From: CAYPUT01 sp046541715
GTDB lineage: Bacteria > Spirochaetota > Spirochaetia > DSM-27196 > PWMO01
Reading direction: 5' to 3'
Length of the DNA stretch: 8,488 nucleotides
Assembly: GCA_046541715.1 (NCBI GenBank)
Contig: JBKHCS010000127.1
Location: 1 to 8,488, forward strand
A program made the translations under genes and the position numbers. The notes under the pieces are model-generated. The model saw only the letters and a list, made by a program, of their open reading frames with translations. It made no database searches and was not told where the DNA came from. This document shows, piece by piece, positions 1-7,454 of the stretch. Every line of letters starts with the position of its first letter. Position 1 is the first letter of the stretch.

Positions 1-113
1 TCGCCGGATCCACTATTTCCACCGGTGTCTCCGGTTGCGGACCCCGTTGGGTTCGAACACCCAAGCAACACTACGCCGATTGCAACGATGGTCCATAACA
101 GTTTTGGCCCCAA
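1..113 (-). CDS. Lipoprotein, N-terminal part (runs off window)
   Basis: The frame read leftward from TTG at 113-111 gives 37 residues with the shape of a lipoprotein signal: a short n-region with Lys4, a hydrophobic core (residues 5-17), and a lipobox-like LLGC with the Cys at residue 19. A Ser/Gly/Thr-rich tether follows (SNPTGSATGDTGG...). Ser at +2 would usually direct a Gram-negative lipoprotein to the outer membrane. The TTG is chosen because GGAG lies 7 nt upstream. An in-frame GTG at 128-126 would add five residues but has its purine run directly abutting the codon. Leu at -2 of the lipobox is tolerated but not the commonest residue. The functional domain lies outside the window, so no role can be given. 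It is co-directional with lpdA but separated from it by about 250 nt. Confidence 0.6.
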   Translation of the reverse strand, partial: MGPKLLWTIVAIGVVLLGCSNPTGSATGDTGGNSGSG

Positions 114-117
114 GGCA

Positions 118-324
118 TCACTCCGCACCCTCCCCAAGGGAGTCCCCGAGCGCTTGCATCTTCGTATGGAGATCCTCCGGATAGTACCCCTCTCCAGCGA
201 AGTATAGGAGTTCCCGGATTATCCGCCGCCGGGATACCGCCGGCCCGCCGGCGAGTCGGCAGCGCTTCGTTTTGCTATCTCCCGGATAAGGGGCAGAACC
301 CCGAGGGCAGAACCCCGAGGGCAA
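118..324 (-). CDS. Possible small hypothetical ORF or gene remnant
   Basis: This 68-codon frame opens at TTG (324-322) and stops at TGA (120-118), five bases before the lipoprotein start. It resembles no family I know. The last 37 residues (from RRRIIRELLYFAGEGYYPEDL onward in part) use codons like the neighbouring genes. The first third lies in a 14-bp tandem repeat and a CCGGCGG-rich stretch and looks non-coding. A good ribosome-binding sequence, GGGAGGA, follows the lpdA stop but has no ATG, GTG or TTG at a normal distance. The region may therefore be a decayed small gene rather than an intact one. The frame stays open upstream of 324 as far as the lpdA stop, without another usual start codon. 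Confidence 0.25.
   Translation of the reverse strand: MPSGFCPRGSAPYPGDSKTKRCRLAGGPAVSRRRIIRELLYFAGEGYYPEDLHTKMQALGDSLGEGAE
291..323. repeat. 14-bp tandem repeat, about 2.4 copies
   Basis: The unit gggcagaaccccga occurs at 291-304 and 305-318, followed by a partial third copy (gggca) at 319-323. The two full copies are identical. Fourteen is not a multiple of three, so gaining or losing a copy would change any reading frame running through it. The repeat lies between the lpdA stop and the possible small ORF or lipoprotein gene. Confidence 0.9.
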
Positions 325-362
325 GCCGGATGATTCTGAGGATCGTAAACGCGAAGTCCTCC

Positions 363-1787
363 CTAGGTGGACCCCATCATGTCCGTCGGGGAGCCGTAGA
401 ACGCTGCCGCCGCCTCCATGATGGTTTCCGATAGGGTTGGATGAGGATGGACCGTCAGCTCCAGGTCCTTGGCCAAAGCCGCCATCTCCAGGGCGAGGAC
501 ACCCTCGGGGATTAGTTCCCCGGCATCTTTACCGACGATGCCGACGCCGAGGACCCGCTCGGTCGTGTTGTCGACGATAAGCTTGGTCTTCCCGACGCTG
601 GTGCCCATCGCCGCAGCGCGCCCGGATGCGGCCCAGGGGAAGCTCGATACCGTAACGTCGAGTCCCTGATCCTTGGCTTCGGTTTCGGTAACGCCGCACC
701 AGGCTATTTCCGGGTCGGTGTATTCGACCGACGGGATCGTCGCCGGATCGTAGGCCGACGGCTCCCCGGCGATGGCCTCCGCCGCGACCCGGCCTTCGAG
801 CTTCGCCTTGTGGGCAAGAAGGGGCGGGCCGGTAATGTCGCCCACGGCATAGATCGATTCGACGTTTGTGCGACGCTGGGCGTCGACATTGACAAAGCCC
901 TTCTCCCCGGTCTCGACTCCGGCGTCCTCGAGGCCCAGATTCTCGATGTTGGGACGGTGTCCGACGGCAAGGAGGACCTTCGAATAGGTCTTGCTTCGGC
1001 CTTTGCCTTCTCCGGAGGTGGGTTTGAAGGTAACCTTGAGCCCTTTCTTCGCCTCTTCTATTGTATCTACAACCGTGTTGGTCATAACCTCTTCGAAGAC
1101 GCCCTCGTTTGCCTTTTCGAATATGCCTACCAAGTCCCGGTCGGCTCCGGGCATGATTCCGTCCATCATTTCCACGATCGAGACCTTTGCACCGAGCTTG
1201 CCGTATACCGAACCCAGCTCGAGACCGATGTATCCTCCTCCGACCACCAAGAGCGTCTCGGGGATCTCCTCGAGGTCCAAGGCGGATCGGGCATAGAGTA
1301 TTCGGTCCGATTCCAGCTCGACGTTCGGAAGCGAGATCGGGGAGGCTCCTGCGGCCACTATCGCCTTGTCGAACTCGACTCGTTCGGTGTCTCCCTCGAC
1401 AAGGTCGATGGTGAGAGCGCCGGGGCCCTCGAAACGTCCGTAGCCCCGGAGGTGACGTATCTTGCGCTTTTTCGTCAGCCGGCCGAGACCATCGGTAAGC
1501 TTGTCGATTACACCGTCCTTGAAGCTTCGCAGCTTGTCGATATCGACCTTCGGCTCGCCGAAGCTAACGCCCCACTCCTTCGCCGCCCGGGCCTCGTCCT
1601 TGACTTTGACCACGTGGAGAAGCGCCTTCGTGGGAATACATCCCCAGTAGAGACAGACACCTCCGGGGTTTTTCTGAGGGTCGACGAGGGTGACCTCCAT
1701 GCCGAGGTCCGCCGCCCGAAAGGCTGCGGCGTAGCCCCCGGGTCCTCCGCCGATTACCGCCAAACGGAGGGATTCGTCCTTACTCAT
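363..1787 (-). CDS. lpdA: Dihydrolipoyl dehydrogenase (E3 of pyruvate dehydrogenase)
   Basis: This flavoprotein reoxidises the dihydrolipoyl arm of E2 and passes electrons to NAD+. At 474 residues it has the usual family length. Visible motifs in order: the FAD-binding GGGPGG at residues 13-18 with Asp36 ending the second strand; the redox disulfide Cys45/Cys50 in GVCLYWGCIPTK; the NAD-binding GGGYIG at 183-188; the second FAD motif YAVGDITG; and the C-terminal HPTLSE with the catalytic dyad His448/Glu453 typical of the E3 dimer interface. Tyr-Trp between the cysteines replaces the commoner Asn-Val. The ATG overlaps the end of aceF by 8 nt (ATGAGTAA), and AAGGAG sits 6 nt upstream, so the two genes are probably translationally coupled. 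It closes the pyruvate dehydrogenase gene cluster. No hairpin followed by a T-run is visible after its stop. Confidence 0.97.
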   Translation of the reverse strand: MSKDESLRLAVIGGGPGGYAAAFRAADLGMEVTLVDPQKNPGGVCLYWGCIPTKALLHVVKVKDEARAAKEWGVSFGEPKVDIDKLRSFKDGVIDKLTDGLGRLTKKRKIRHLRGYGRFEGPGALTIDLVEGDTERVEFDKAIVAAGASPISLPNVELESDRILYARSALDLEEIPETLLVVGGGYIGLELGSVYGKLGAKVSIVEMMDGIMPGADRDLVGIFEKANEGVFEEVMTNTVVDTIEEAKKGLKVTFKPTSGEGKGRSKTYSKVLLAVGHRPNIENLGLEDAGVETGEKGFVNVDAQRRTNVESIYAVGDITGPPLLAHKAKLEGRVAAEAIAGEPSAYDPATIPSVEYTDPEIAWCGVTETEAKDQGLDVTVSSFPWAASGRAAAMGTSVGKTKLIVDNTTERVLGVGIVGKDAGELIPEGVLALEMAALAKDLELTVHPHPTLSETIMEAAAAFYGSPTDMMGST

Positions 1788-3165
1788 CTTCGTCTCCTTC
1801 TGGGGCCTCGTCTTCCAGGTGAAGGAACAGGGGGTGCTCCAGAGCTTCGCAGATCCACCTGAGAAACCGGGCGCCGTCGGCGCCGTCGATTACTCGGTGG
1901 TCGTAGGACAGGGTCAAAGGCAGCCGGAGCTGCGGCACAAAGCTCCCCCCCTCCCAAACCGGCAGGGTGGTAGCCCGGGCGATCCCGAGAATCGCCACCT
2001 GAGGATGGAAGATAACCGGCGTAAAGGCGGTTCCTCCGATGCCCCCGAGGTTGGAGATGGTGAACGTCCCCCCTTGTAGCTCCTCGGGCTTGATCTTCTT
2101 GTTGCGCGCCGCCTTGGCCACCTCCCCGAGGCTCCGGGCAATATCGATAAGCGAGCGCTTATCCGCGTCCCGGAGAACCGGAACCAAGAGCCCCCGGTCG
2201 GAGTCGACGGCAACGCCGACGTTCACGAACTCCTTAAGAATTACCTCGTCGGCTTCTTCGTCGAGGCTCGCGTTAAAACGCGGAAAGCGCTTGAGCGCCT
2301 CCGCGACGATTTTTACGAGGACGGCGGTAACCGTAAGCTTGGCATCCTGCTTTTCCGCGATGTCGCTGTAGCGCTCCCGGAACTCTTCGATCGCCGAAAT
2401 ATCGGCCTCGTCGAACTGGGTAACGTGGGGAACCGTCTGCCAGGAGTACTGCGTATTCTCGGCGGTCAAGCTGCGTATTCTGTTTTGGGACTGCCGCCGG
2501 GTCTTCCCCCACTGGGAAAAATCGGGAAGGGGCTTGGCAGCGGGAGCCCGACCTTTGGAAGCCGTGCCCCGGCCCTTCCGACCTGCGGCCGCTGCTGCGC
2601 CGCCCTCCCGGACGTGCGCCTTCACGTCATCCGGGCTTATTCGACCCCCGGGACCCGAGCCCGATACTTCGGTAATGTCGACACCCAGCTCCCGGGCGAG
2701 ACGCCGGGTGGAGGGCGCGGCGGGAACGGAAGCGGCTTCGGGCTGCTGTTCCGGTGCCTCTTCTTCGGTGGGCTCTTTCTCCGGGGCCTCCTCCTTCGAA
2801 GCCTGCTCGTCGGCTTCTTTCTCCGGGGTCTCTTCCTCGGCAGCCTCCTTCTTTGGGGTCTCTTTTTCGGCGTCGGCTTCGGTCTCTTCTGGGGCTTCCT
2901 CTTCTTCGGCGGCTTCTTCGCCGCCGCCCTCGGTATCGACCTTTAAGATGGTTTGACCGACGGACACTTCGTCCCCTTCGGAGACAAGGATCTCGGTTAC
3001 GGTGCCGCCGTCGGAGGCGGGAACCTCTACCGATGCCTTGTCGGTCTCGAGCTCCACGATGGGGTCGTCTTTCTCAATGCTGTCGCCCTTCGAGACCAGA
3101 ACCGACACAACGGTACCCGCCTCGGTGCTCTCGGATATCTCCGGCAGTTTTATCTCTTTGGTCAT
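1780..3165 (-). CDS. aceF: Dihydrolipoamide acetyltransferase (E2 of pyruvate dehydrogenase)
   Basis: E2 transfers the acetyl group from lipoyl-lysine to CoA and forms the core of the complex. The protein has 461 residues. It has one N-terminal lipoyl domain (about 1-77) with the modified Lys43 in ETDKASVE, a long acidic linker (about 79-147), and a peripheral-subunit-binding domain (about 151-187, RRLARELGVDITEVSGSGPGGRI). A basic Ala/Gly/Lys linker (about 188-215) leads into the catalytic domain, which ends in SYDHRVIDGADGARF with catalytic His423 and Asp427. The start of the catalytic domain (PHVTQFDEADI) resembles the proteobacterial AceF type. The single lipoyl domain contrasts with the three in E. 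coli AceF and explains the shorter length. The start has AAGGA 7 nt upstream, overlapping the aceE stop. The gap to aceE is 10 nt, and the 3' end overlaps lpdA. The C-terminus is also acidic (EDEAPEGDEDE). Confidence 0.97.
   Translation of the reverse strand: MTKEIKLPEISESTEAGTVVSVLVSKGDSIEKDDPIVELETDKASVEVPASDGGTVTEILVSEGDEVSVGQTILKVDTEGGGEEAAEEEEAPEETEADAEKETPKKEAAEEETPEKEADEQASKEEAPEKEPTEEEAPEQQPEAASVPAAPSTRRLARELGVDITEVSGSGPGGRISPDDVKAHVREGGAAAAAGRKGRGTASKGRAPAAKPLPDFSQWGKTRRQSQNRIRSLTAENTQYSWQTVPHVTQFDEADISAIEEFRERYSDIAEKQDAKLTVTAVLVKIVAEALKRFPRFNASLDEEADEVILKEFVNVGVAVDSDRGLLVPVLRDADKRSLIDIARSLGEVAKAARNKKIKPEELQGGTFTISNLGGIGGTAFTPVIFHPQVAILGIARATTLPVWEGGSFVPQLRLPLTLSYDHRVIDGADGARFLRWICEALEHPLFLHLEDEAPEGDEDE
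2725..2931 (-). repeat. Acidic low-complexity linker in AceF
   Basis: AceF residues 79-147 are built almost only from Glu, Ala, Pro, Lys and Thr, with loose repeats such as EEAPE, EEETPEK and EEAPEK. This is the flexible swinging-arm linker between the lipoyl and subunit-binding domains. E2 linkers are typically Ala/Pro-rich; this one is dominated by Glu and carries a strong net negative charge. The DNA shows matching GAG/GAA/GCC-rich imperfect repeats. Confidence 0.85.
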
Positions 3166-3175
3166 CGTTTCTTCC

Positions 3176-5845
3176 TTAAAGGTCCAGGGGATTCATGCTC
3201 TCTCCGTCAATCTCCAGCGCTTTGGCCGCCTTGGTGAGGACGGGTTTCTCGACGGCGCCTTCTTTTGCCAGGGAAGAGAGGGCCGCCAGGGCTATGTGAC
3301 GACGGTCGACTTCGAAGTAGTCCCGGAGGGCTCCTCTGTTGTCGCTCCGGCCGTAGCCGTCGGTTCCCAGAGCGGTAACGGGCATCGGAATCCATTGAGA
3401 GATGGAGAGGGGCAGCGCCTTGAGGTAGTCGCAGGCCGCGACCACAACGCCGTTCTCCCCTTCAAAGCACTCTTCGACGTAGCACCTTTTCGGGCCCTCC
3501 CCGGGGTTGAGCCTGTTCCATCTGTCGGTACGGTTTCCGTCGTCGTAGAGCTGCTTGTACCCCGGTACGCTCCAGACATCCGCCGGCACGTCGTACTCTT
3601 CCTCGAGAATGCGGGCGGCTTCGACGGCCTCGTTCAGGATGGCGCCGCTGCCAAGGAGGTGAGCCTTTGCGTCTTCTGACTTCTTGCCGCTCTTATGTCC
3701 GCTCTTCTTGTAGCGGTAGAGCCCCTTGACGATCCCCTCTTCGACGTCCTTGGGCATCTTCGGCTGGGGGTAGGTCTCGTTCATCACGGTGAGGTAGAAG
3801 ATCAGGTCTTCCTGGTCCACGAACATGCGGTGCATCCCCTCCCGGAGAACGACCGCTACTTCGTAGGCAAAGGCGGGGTCGTAGGCACGGACGTTCGGCA
3901 CCGCCAGTGCGTATATGTGGCTCTGGCCGTCGGCGTGCTGAAGCCCCTCCCCCGGAAGCGTTGTCCGTCCCGAGGTTCCGCCGACCATAAAGCCTCGGGC
4001 CCGGGCGTCCCCGGCAGCCCAGACCAGATCGCCGATACGTTGAAAACCGAACATCGAGTAGTAGATAAAGAAGGGAATCATCGGGATCCCGTAGGTGCTG
4101 TAGGATGTACCCGCGGCGATAAAGGAGGACATACATCCCGCTTCGGTTATGCCCTCCTCGAGGATCACCCCGTTCTCCGCCTCCTTGTAATGAAGCAGAC
4201 TCTTCTTGTCGACCGGCTCGTACTTCTGGCCCCCATGGGCGTAGATGCCGACCTGCCGAAAGAGTCCCTCCATCCCGAAGGTTCGCGATTCGTCGGGGAC
4301 AATCGGGACCATATGCCGGCCCACGGAATCGTCCTTAAGAAGGTCTCCGAGCATCTGAACAATCGCCATGGTCGTTGCCACGGGACGATCATTGGAACCT
4401 TCGAAGAACTCCCCGAAAATCTTGTCTTCCGGGGGATCGAGGGGGGCGTCCGGTTGCGCTCTCGCCGGCAGGTCTCCTCCGAGCTCCTTTCGCCGCTCGG
4501 CGAGGTAATGCGCCTCTTCGCTGTCTTCGGGAAAGGAATAGAAGGGCGCCTCCGCAAGCTGCTCGTCGGAAATCGGAATGCCGAACCGGCTTCGGAAATG
4601 GCGGAGCTCCTCTTCGTTAAGCTTTTTCTGCTGATGGGTGACATTTCGGCCTTCACCGGCCTCTCCGAGTCCGTACCCCTTGATGGTTTGCGCGAGAACG
4701 ACCGTCGGGCGTCCGGTCTGCTTCTCCGCCGCCCGAAAGGCGTTGTAGACCTTTACCGGGTCGTGGCCTCCTCTTCGAAGGCGCTGAAGCTCGTCGTCGG
4801 AGTAGCTCTCGACGAGCTTCGCGAGGCGTTCGTCCCCCCCGAAGAAGTGCTCCCGGATGTAGTCTCCGCCGGAGACGCTGTACTTCTGCAGCTCCCCGTC
4901 GACCAGCTCGTTCATGCGCCGGACCAGGGCTCCGTCGGCGTCCTTCGCAAGGATTGGATCCCAGTCTTCGCCCCAGATCACCTTGATAACGTTCCATCCG
5001 GCACCCCGGAAGGCAGATTCGAGCTCCTGGATTACCTTTCCGTTACCCCGAACCGGGCCGTCGAGGCGCTGGAGGTTGCAGTTGACGACAAAAATCAGGT
5101 TATCGAGCTCTTCCCGGGAGGCAACGGTCAATGCGCCCATGGATTCGGGCTCGTCGAACTCACCGTCCCCGAGGAATGCCCAGACGCGCTGGTCCTTGGG
5201 ATCCCGCATACCGGTATCCTCGAGGTAGCGCATAAACCGGGCCTGGTAGATCGCCTGAATCGGTGCCAATCCCATCGAAACGGTTGGGAACTGCCAGTAG
5301 GCCGGCATAGCCCGAGGGTGCGGATAGGAGGGAAGCCCGCCGGCGGGCCGGAGCTCCTGCCGGAAGTTCTCCAGATCCTTCCGGGTCAGCCGGCCCTCGA
5401 CGAAGGAACGGGCGTACATGCCGGGTGCGGCGTGTCCCTGAAAATAGACCACATCGGCGCCCTCGGGGGCCTCGGGACCCCGGAGGAAGTGGTTAAAGGC
5501 GACCTCGTAGAGCGTCGCGGCGGAGGCGAAGGTCGAGATATGCCCGCCGATCCCGCTGGAGCCCCGGTTGGCTCGAACGACCATCGCCATCGCATTCCAC
5601 CGAACGACGCTCTTGATGCGCCGTTCAATCTCTCGGCTCCCGGGGAAAGGGCTTTCCGCATCCGCCGGTATGGTGTTTATGTAAGGGGTGTTCCCCGGAC
5701 AGATGAACTCGACTCCATGTTCCTGGGCCCGGATTTGCAGGAGCGAAAGGATCTCCTTCGCGCGGTCCGGCTCTTCGTTGTCGAGGACGTATTGCAGCGA
5801 ATCGAGCCATTCCTGGTTCTCTATACGTACGTGTGCGTCATCCAC
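3176..5845 (-). CDS. aceE: Pyruvate dehydrogenase E1 component, homodimeric type
   Basis: E1 decarboxylates pyruvate with thiamine diphosphate and acetylates the lipoyl group of E2. The 889 residues match the usual AceE length, with alpha and beta parts fused. The thiamine-diphosphate motif runs from GDG at 226-228 to NCN at 255-257, followed by LQRLDGPVRGNG as in E. coli AceE. Active-site histidines expected for the family are visible: His102 (GGHISTF), His138 (QGHAAPG) and His404 in the mobile loop (GRNVTHQQKK). The C-terminal half contains the transketolase pyrimidine-type and C-terminal regions (EGITEAGCMSSFIAAGTSYS; GTSGRTTLPGEGLQH; IPMPVTALGTDGYGRSD). The start is the ATG at 5845, with AAGGAG 10 nt upstream, and it lies 15 nt after the PRC-barrel gene stop. 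It is co-transcribed with aceF and lpdA by spacing. I see no frameshift or missing key residue. Confidence 0.98.
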   Translation of the reverse strand: MDDAHVRIENQEWLDSLQYVLDNEEPDRAKEILSLLQIRAQEHGVEFICPGNTPYINTIPADAESPFPGSREIERRIKSVVRWNAMAMVVRANRGSSGIGGHISTFASAATLYEVAFNHFLRGPEAPEGADVVYFQGHAAPGMYARSFVEGRLTRKDLENFRQELRPAGGLPSYPHPRAMPAYWQFPTVSMGLAPIQAIYQARFMRYLEDTGMRDPKDQRVWAFLGDGEFDEPESMGALTVASREELDNLIFVVNCNLQRLDGPVRGNGKVIQELESAFRGAGWNVIKVIWGEDWDPILAKDADGALVRRMNELVDGELQKYSVSGGDYIREHFFGGDERLAKLVESYSDDELQRLRRGGHDPVKVYNAFRAAEKQTGRPTVVLAQTIKGYGLGEAGEGRNVTHQQKKLNEEELRHFRSRFGIPISDEQLAEAPFYSFPEDSEEAHYLAERRKELGGDLPARAQPDAPLDPPEDKIFGEFFEGSNDRPVATTMAIVQMLGDLLKDDSVGRHMVPIVPDESRTFGMEGLFRQVGIYAHGGQKYEPVDKKSLLHYKEAENGVILEEGITEAGCMSSFIAAGTSYSTYGIPMIPFFIYYSMFGFQRIGDLVWAAGDARARGFMVGGTSGRTTLPGEGLQHADGQSHIYALAVPNVRAYDPAFAYEVAVVLREGMHRMFVDQEDLIFYLTVMNETYPQPKMPKDVEEGIVKGLYRYKKSGHKSGKKSEDAKAHLLGSGAILNEAVEAARILEEEYDVPADVWSVPGYKQLYDDGNRTDRWNRLNPGEGPKRCYVEECFEGENGVVVAACDYLKALPLSISQWIPMPVTALGTDGYGRSDNRGALRDYFEVDRRHIALAALSSLAKEGAVEKPVLTKAAKALEIDGESMNPLDL

Positions 5846-5860
5846 ACTGAGCTCCTTCGG

Positions 5861-6337
5861 TTAGTCTCCATTCATAAAGAGGACTGAATGGGTGTGGTCT
5901 ATTTCGACAATCCGTTTCATGTCGACGACTTGCTCCCGGACCCCGTGTAGGAAGTACACGATGATGTGCTCGACCGAAGCCGAGTTGGGATCGAAGACGA
6001 AGTCGGATACGAAGCCGAGGTGGACACGGTCTTCGACGACTGCATACTCGAGAAGATCCCGGGTACCGACCAATCGGGGGTCCGGATCCGCATCCGAGTG
6101 GTTCCGGCGACCGCCGATGGCACCGTGGTCCTTAAGCGCGATCGTTTTCGAGTCGTCGTCTATACAATCGAGGGTGGAAAAGGGTAGGAAACCGCTGCTC
6201 GAAAACTGCAAGAACTTGCACTCGCCGGTTTTGGGGGAAAACAACACCTGTTCGAGCCGTCCGAGTCCCTCGGCGGGGCCAACCACGTCGTAGCCTCTTA
6301 GGCGGTTTGAGCTTCGCTTCACATTGAAGTAAAGCAA
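5861..6337 (-). CDS. Double PRC-barrel domain protein
   Basis: This 158-residue soluble protein has two PRC-barrel-like units. One spans about residues 10-72 (NRLRGYDVVGPAEGLGRLEQVLFSP), the other about 88-150 (VGTRDLLEYAVV, then LGFVSDFVFDP and EHIIVYF). Each shows the family pattern of a GYxV-like opening, a Gly-x-(V/L)-x-x-x-x-F strand and a closing hydrophobic strand. PRC barrels occur in the photosynthetic reaction-centre H subunit, in RimM, and in many small proteins of unknown role. There is no signal peptide or membrane segment, so it is probably cytoplasmic. Its specific function cannot be told. The start is uncertain: TTG at 6337 gives the fullest domain but has no clear ribosome-binding site, and GTG at 6322 is the next in-frame choice. 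It sits 15 nt after the activator gene and 15 nt before aceE, so it belongs to the same operon. Confidence 0.82.
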   Translation of the reverse strand: MLYFNVKRSSNRLRGYDVVGPAEGLGRLEQVLFSPKTGECKFLQFSSSGFLPFSTLDCIDDDSKTIALKDHGAIGGRRNHSDADPDPRLVGTRDLLEYAVVEDRVHLGFVSDFVFDPNSASVEHIIVYFLHGVREQVVDMKRIVEIDHTHSVLFMNGD

Positions 6338-6350
6338 GAAGCATGCCGAT
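6333..6350 (-). promoter_or_regulatory. Candidate sigma-54 (-24/-12) promoter element
   Basis: The minus strand reads CGGCATGCTTCTTGCT in the gap behind the activator gene. Against TGGCACG-N4-TTGCW, ten of twelve defined positions match. The invariant GG (6347-6346) and GC (6335-6334) are separated by exactly 10 nt. The mismatches are C for T before GG and T for C in CACG. The predicted transcription start would be near 6322, just upstream of or at an in-frame GTG of the PRC-barrel gene. Transcription would run into that gene and aceE-aceF-lpdA. This is a motif match only. Confidence 0.45.
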
Positions 6351-6352
6351 GA

Positions 6353-7354
<1,002 letters not shown>

Positions 7355-7359
7355 GGACG

Positions 7360-7365
7360 CTCCCT
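7360..7365 (-). promoter_or_regulatory. Ribosome-binding site deciding the activator start
   Basis: The minus strand reads AGGGAG with a 5-nt spacer to the ATG at 7354. The alternative ATGs at 7402 and 7378 have only weak or badly spaced purine runs, so this site favours the 333-residue form. Confidence 0.6.
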
Positions 7366-7407
7366 GACGATTGTACATTGTTGATGTTTCTGCCAAAGCC
7401 ATTATTC

Positions 7408-7415
7408 TCTATAGA
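7408..7415. promoter_or_regulatory. Palindromic -10-like site TCTATAGA, possibly bidirectional
   Basis: TCTATAGA is a perfect 8-bp palindrome in the divergent intergenic region and gives TATAGA on both strands. Leftward it would start transcription near 7401, leaving a leader of about 47 nt before the activator ATG at 7354. Rightward it would start near 7422, about 33 nt before the ATPase ATG. I find no convincing -35 hexamer at 16-18 nt in either direction, so this is tentative. Confidence 0.3.
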
Positions 7416-7441
7416 TCCTTCGAATGCCACGATAGGCAGTG

Positions 7442-7447
7442 TATATT
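7442..7447 (+). promoter_or_regulatory. Alternative -10-like TATATT just before the ATPase gene
   Basis: TATATT matches TATAAT at five of six positions. It lies 7 nt before the ATPase ATG, so a start from it would give a leaderless or nearly leaderless mRNA. The hexamer 17 nt upstream, TTCGAA, is a poor -35. It is listed because the ATPase start lacks a Shine-Dalgarno sequence. Confidence 0.25.
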
Positions 7448-7454
7448 TGTCCCT

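Noticed and set aside
234..255. GC-rich inverted repeats (CCGCCGG / GCCGGCG) after lpdA as a terminator
   Set aside because: The arms nearly abut and no T-run follows on the minus strand, so an intrinsic terminator is not supported.
810..1862. A 350-codon open frame on the plus strand opposite lpdA and the end of aceF
   Set aside because: It is a shadow of two confidently identified genes, crosses their junction, and shows no family features.
2425..2946. Gly/Leu/Phe-rich plus-strand frame opposite the AceF linker, looking membrane-like
   Set aside because: The hydrophobic repeats are simply the complement of the Glu/Ala/Pro codons of the AceF linker.
5335..5348. Perfect 14-bp palindrome GCCCGCCGGCGGGC, partly shared with the repeat-rich area near 241-253
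   Set aside because: It lies in the aceE coding sequence at Pro-Ala-Gly-Gly codons. The shared bases are short and explained by GC-rich codons.
3695..5887. A 730-codon open frame on the plus strand opposite aceE
   Set aside because: It lies antisense to a gene with all AceE catalytic motifs. Its translation has no recognisable domain, and long antisense frames are expected opposite GC-rich genes with this codon use.
6132..6344. A 70-codon minus-strand frame starting at ATG 6344 inside the PRC-barrel gene
   Set aside because: It has the only ATG in the gap, but its sequence is Arg-rich without domain signs. The overlapping frame gives two PRC-barrel units, so that frame was taken as the gene.
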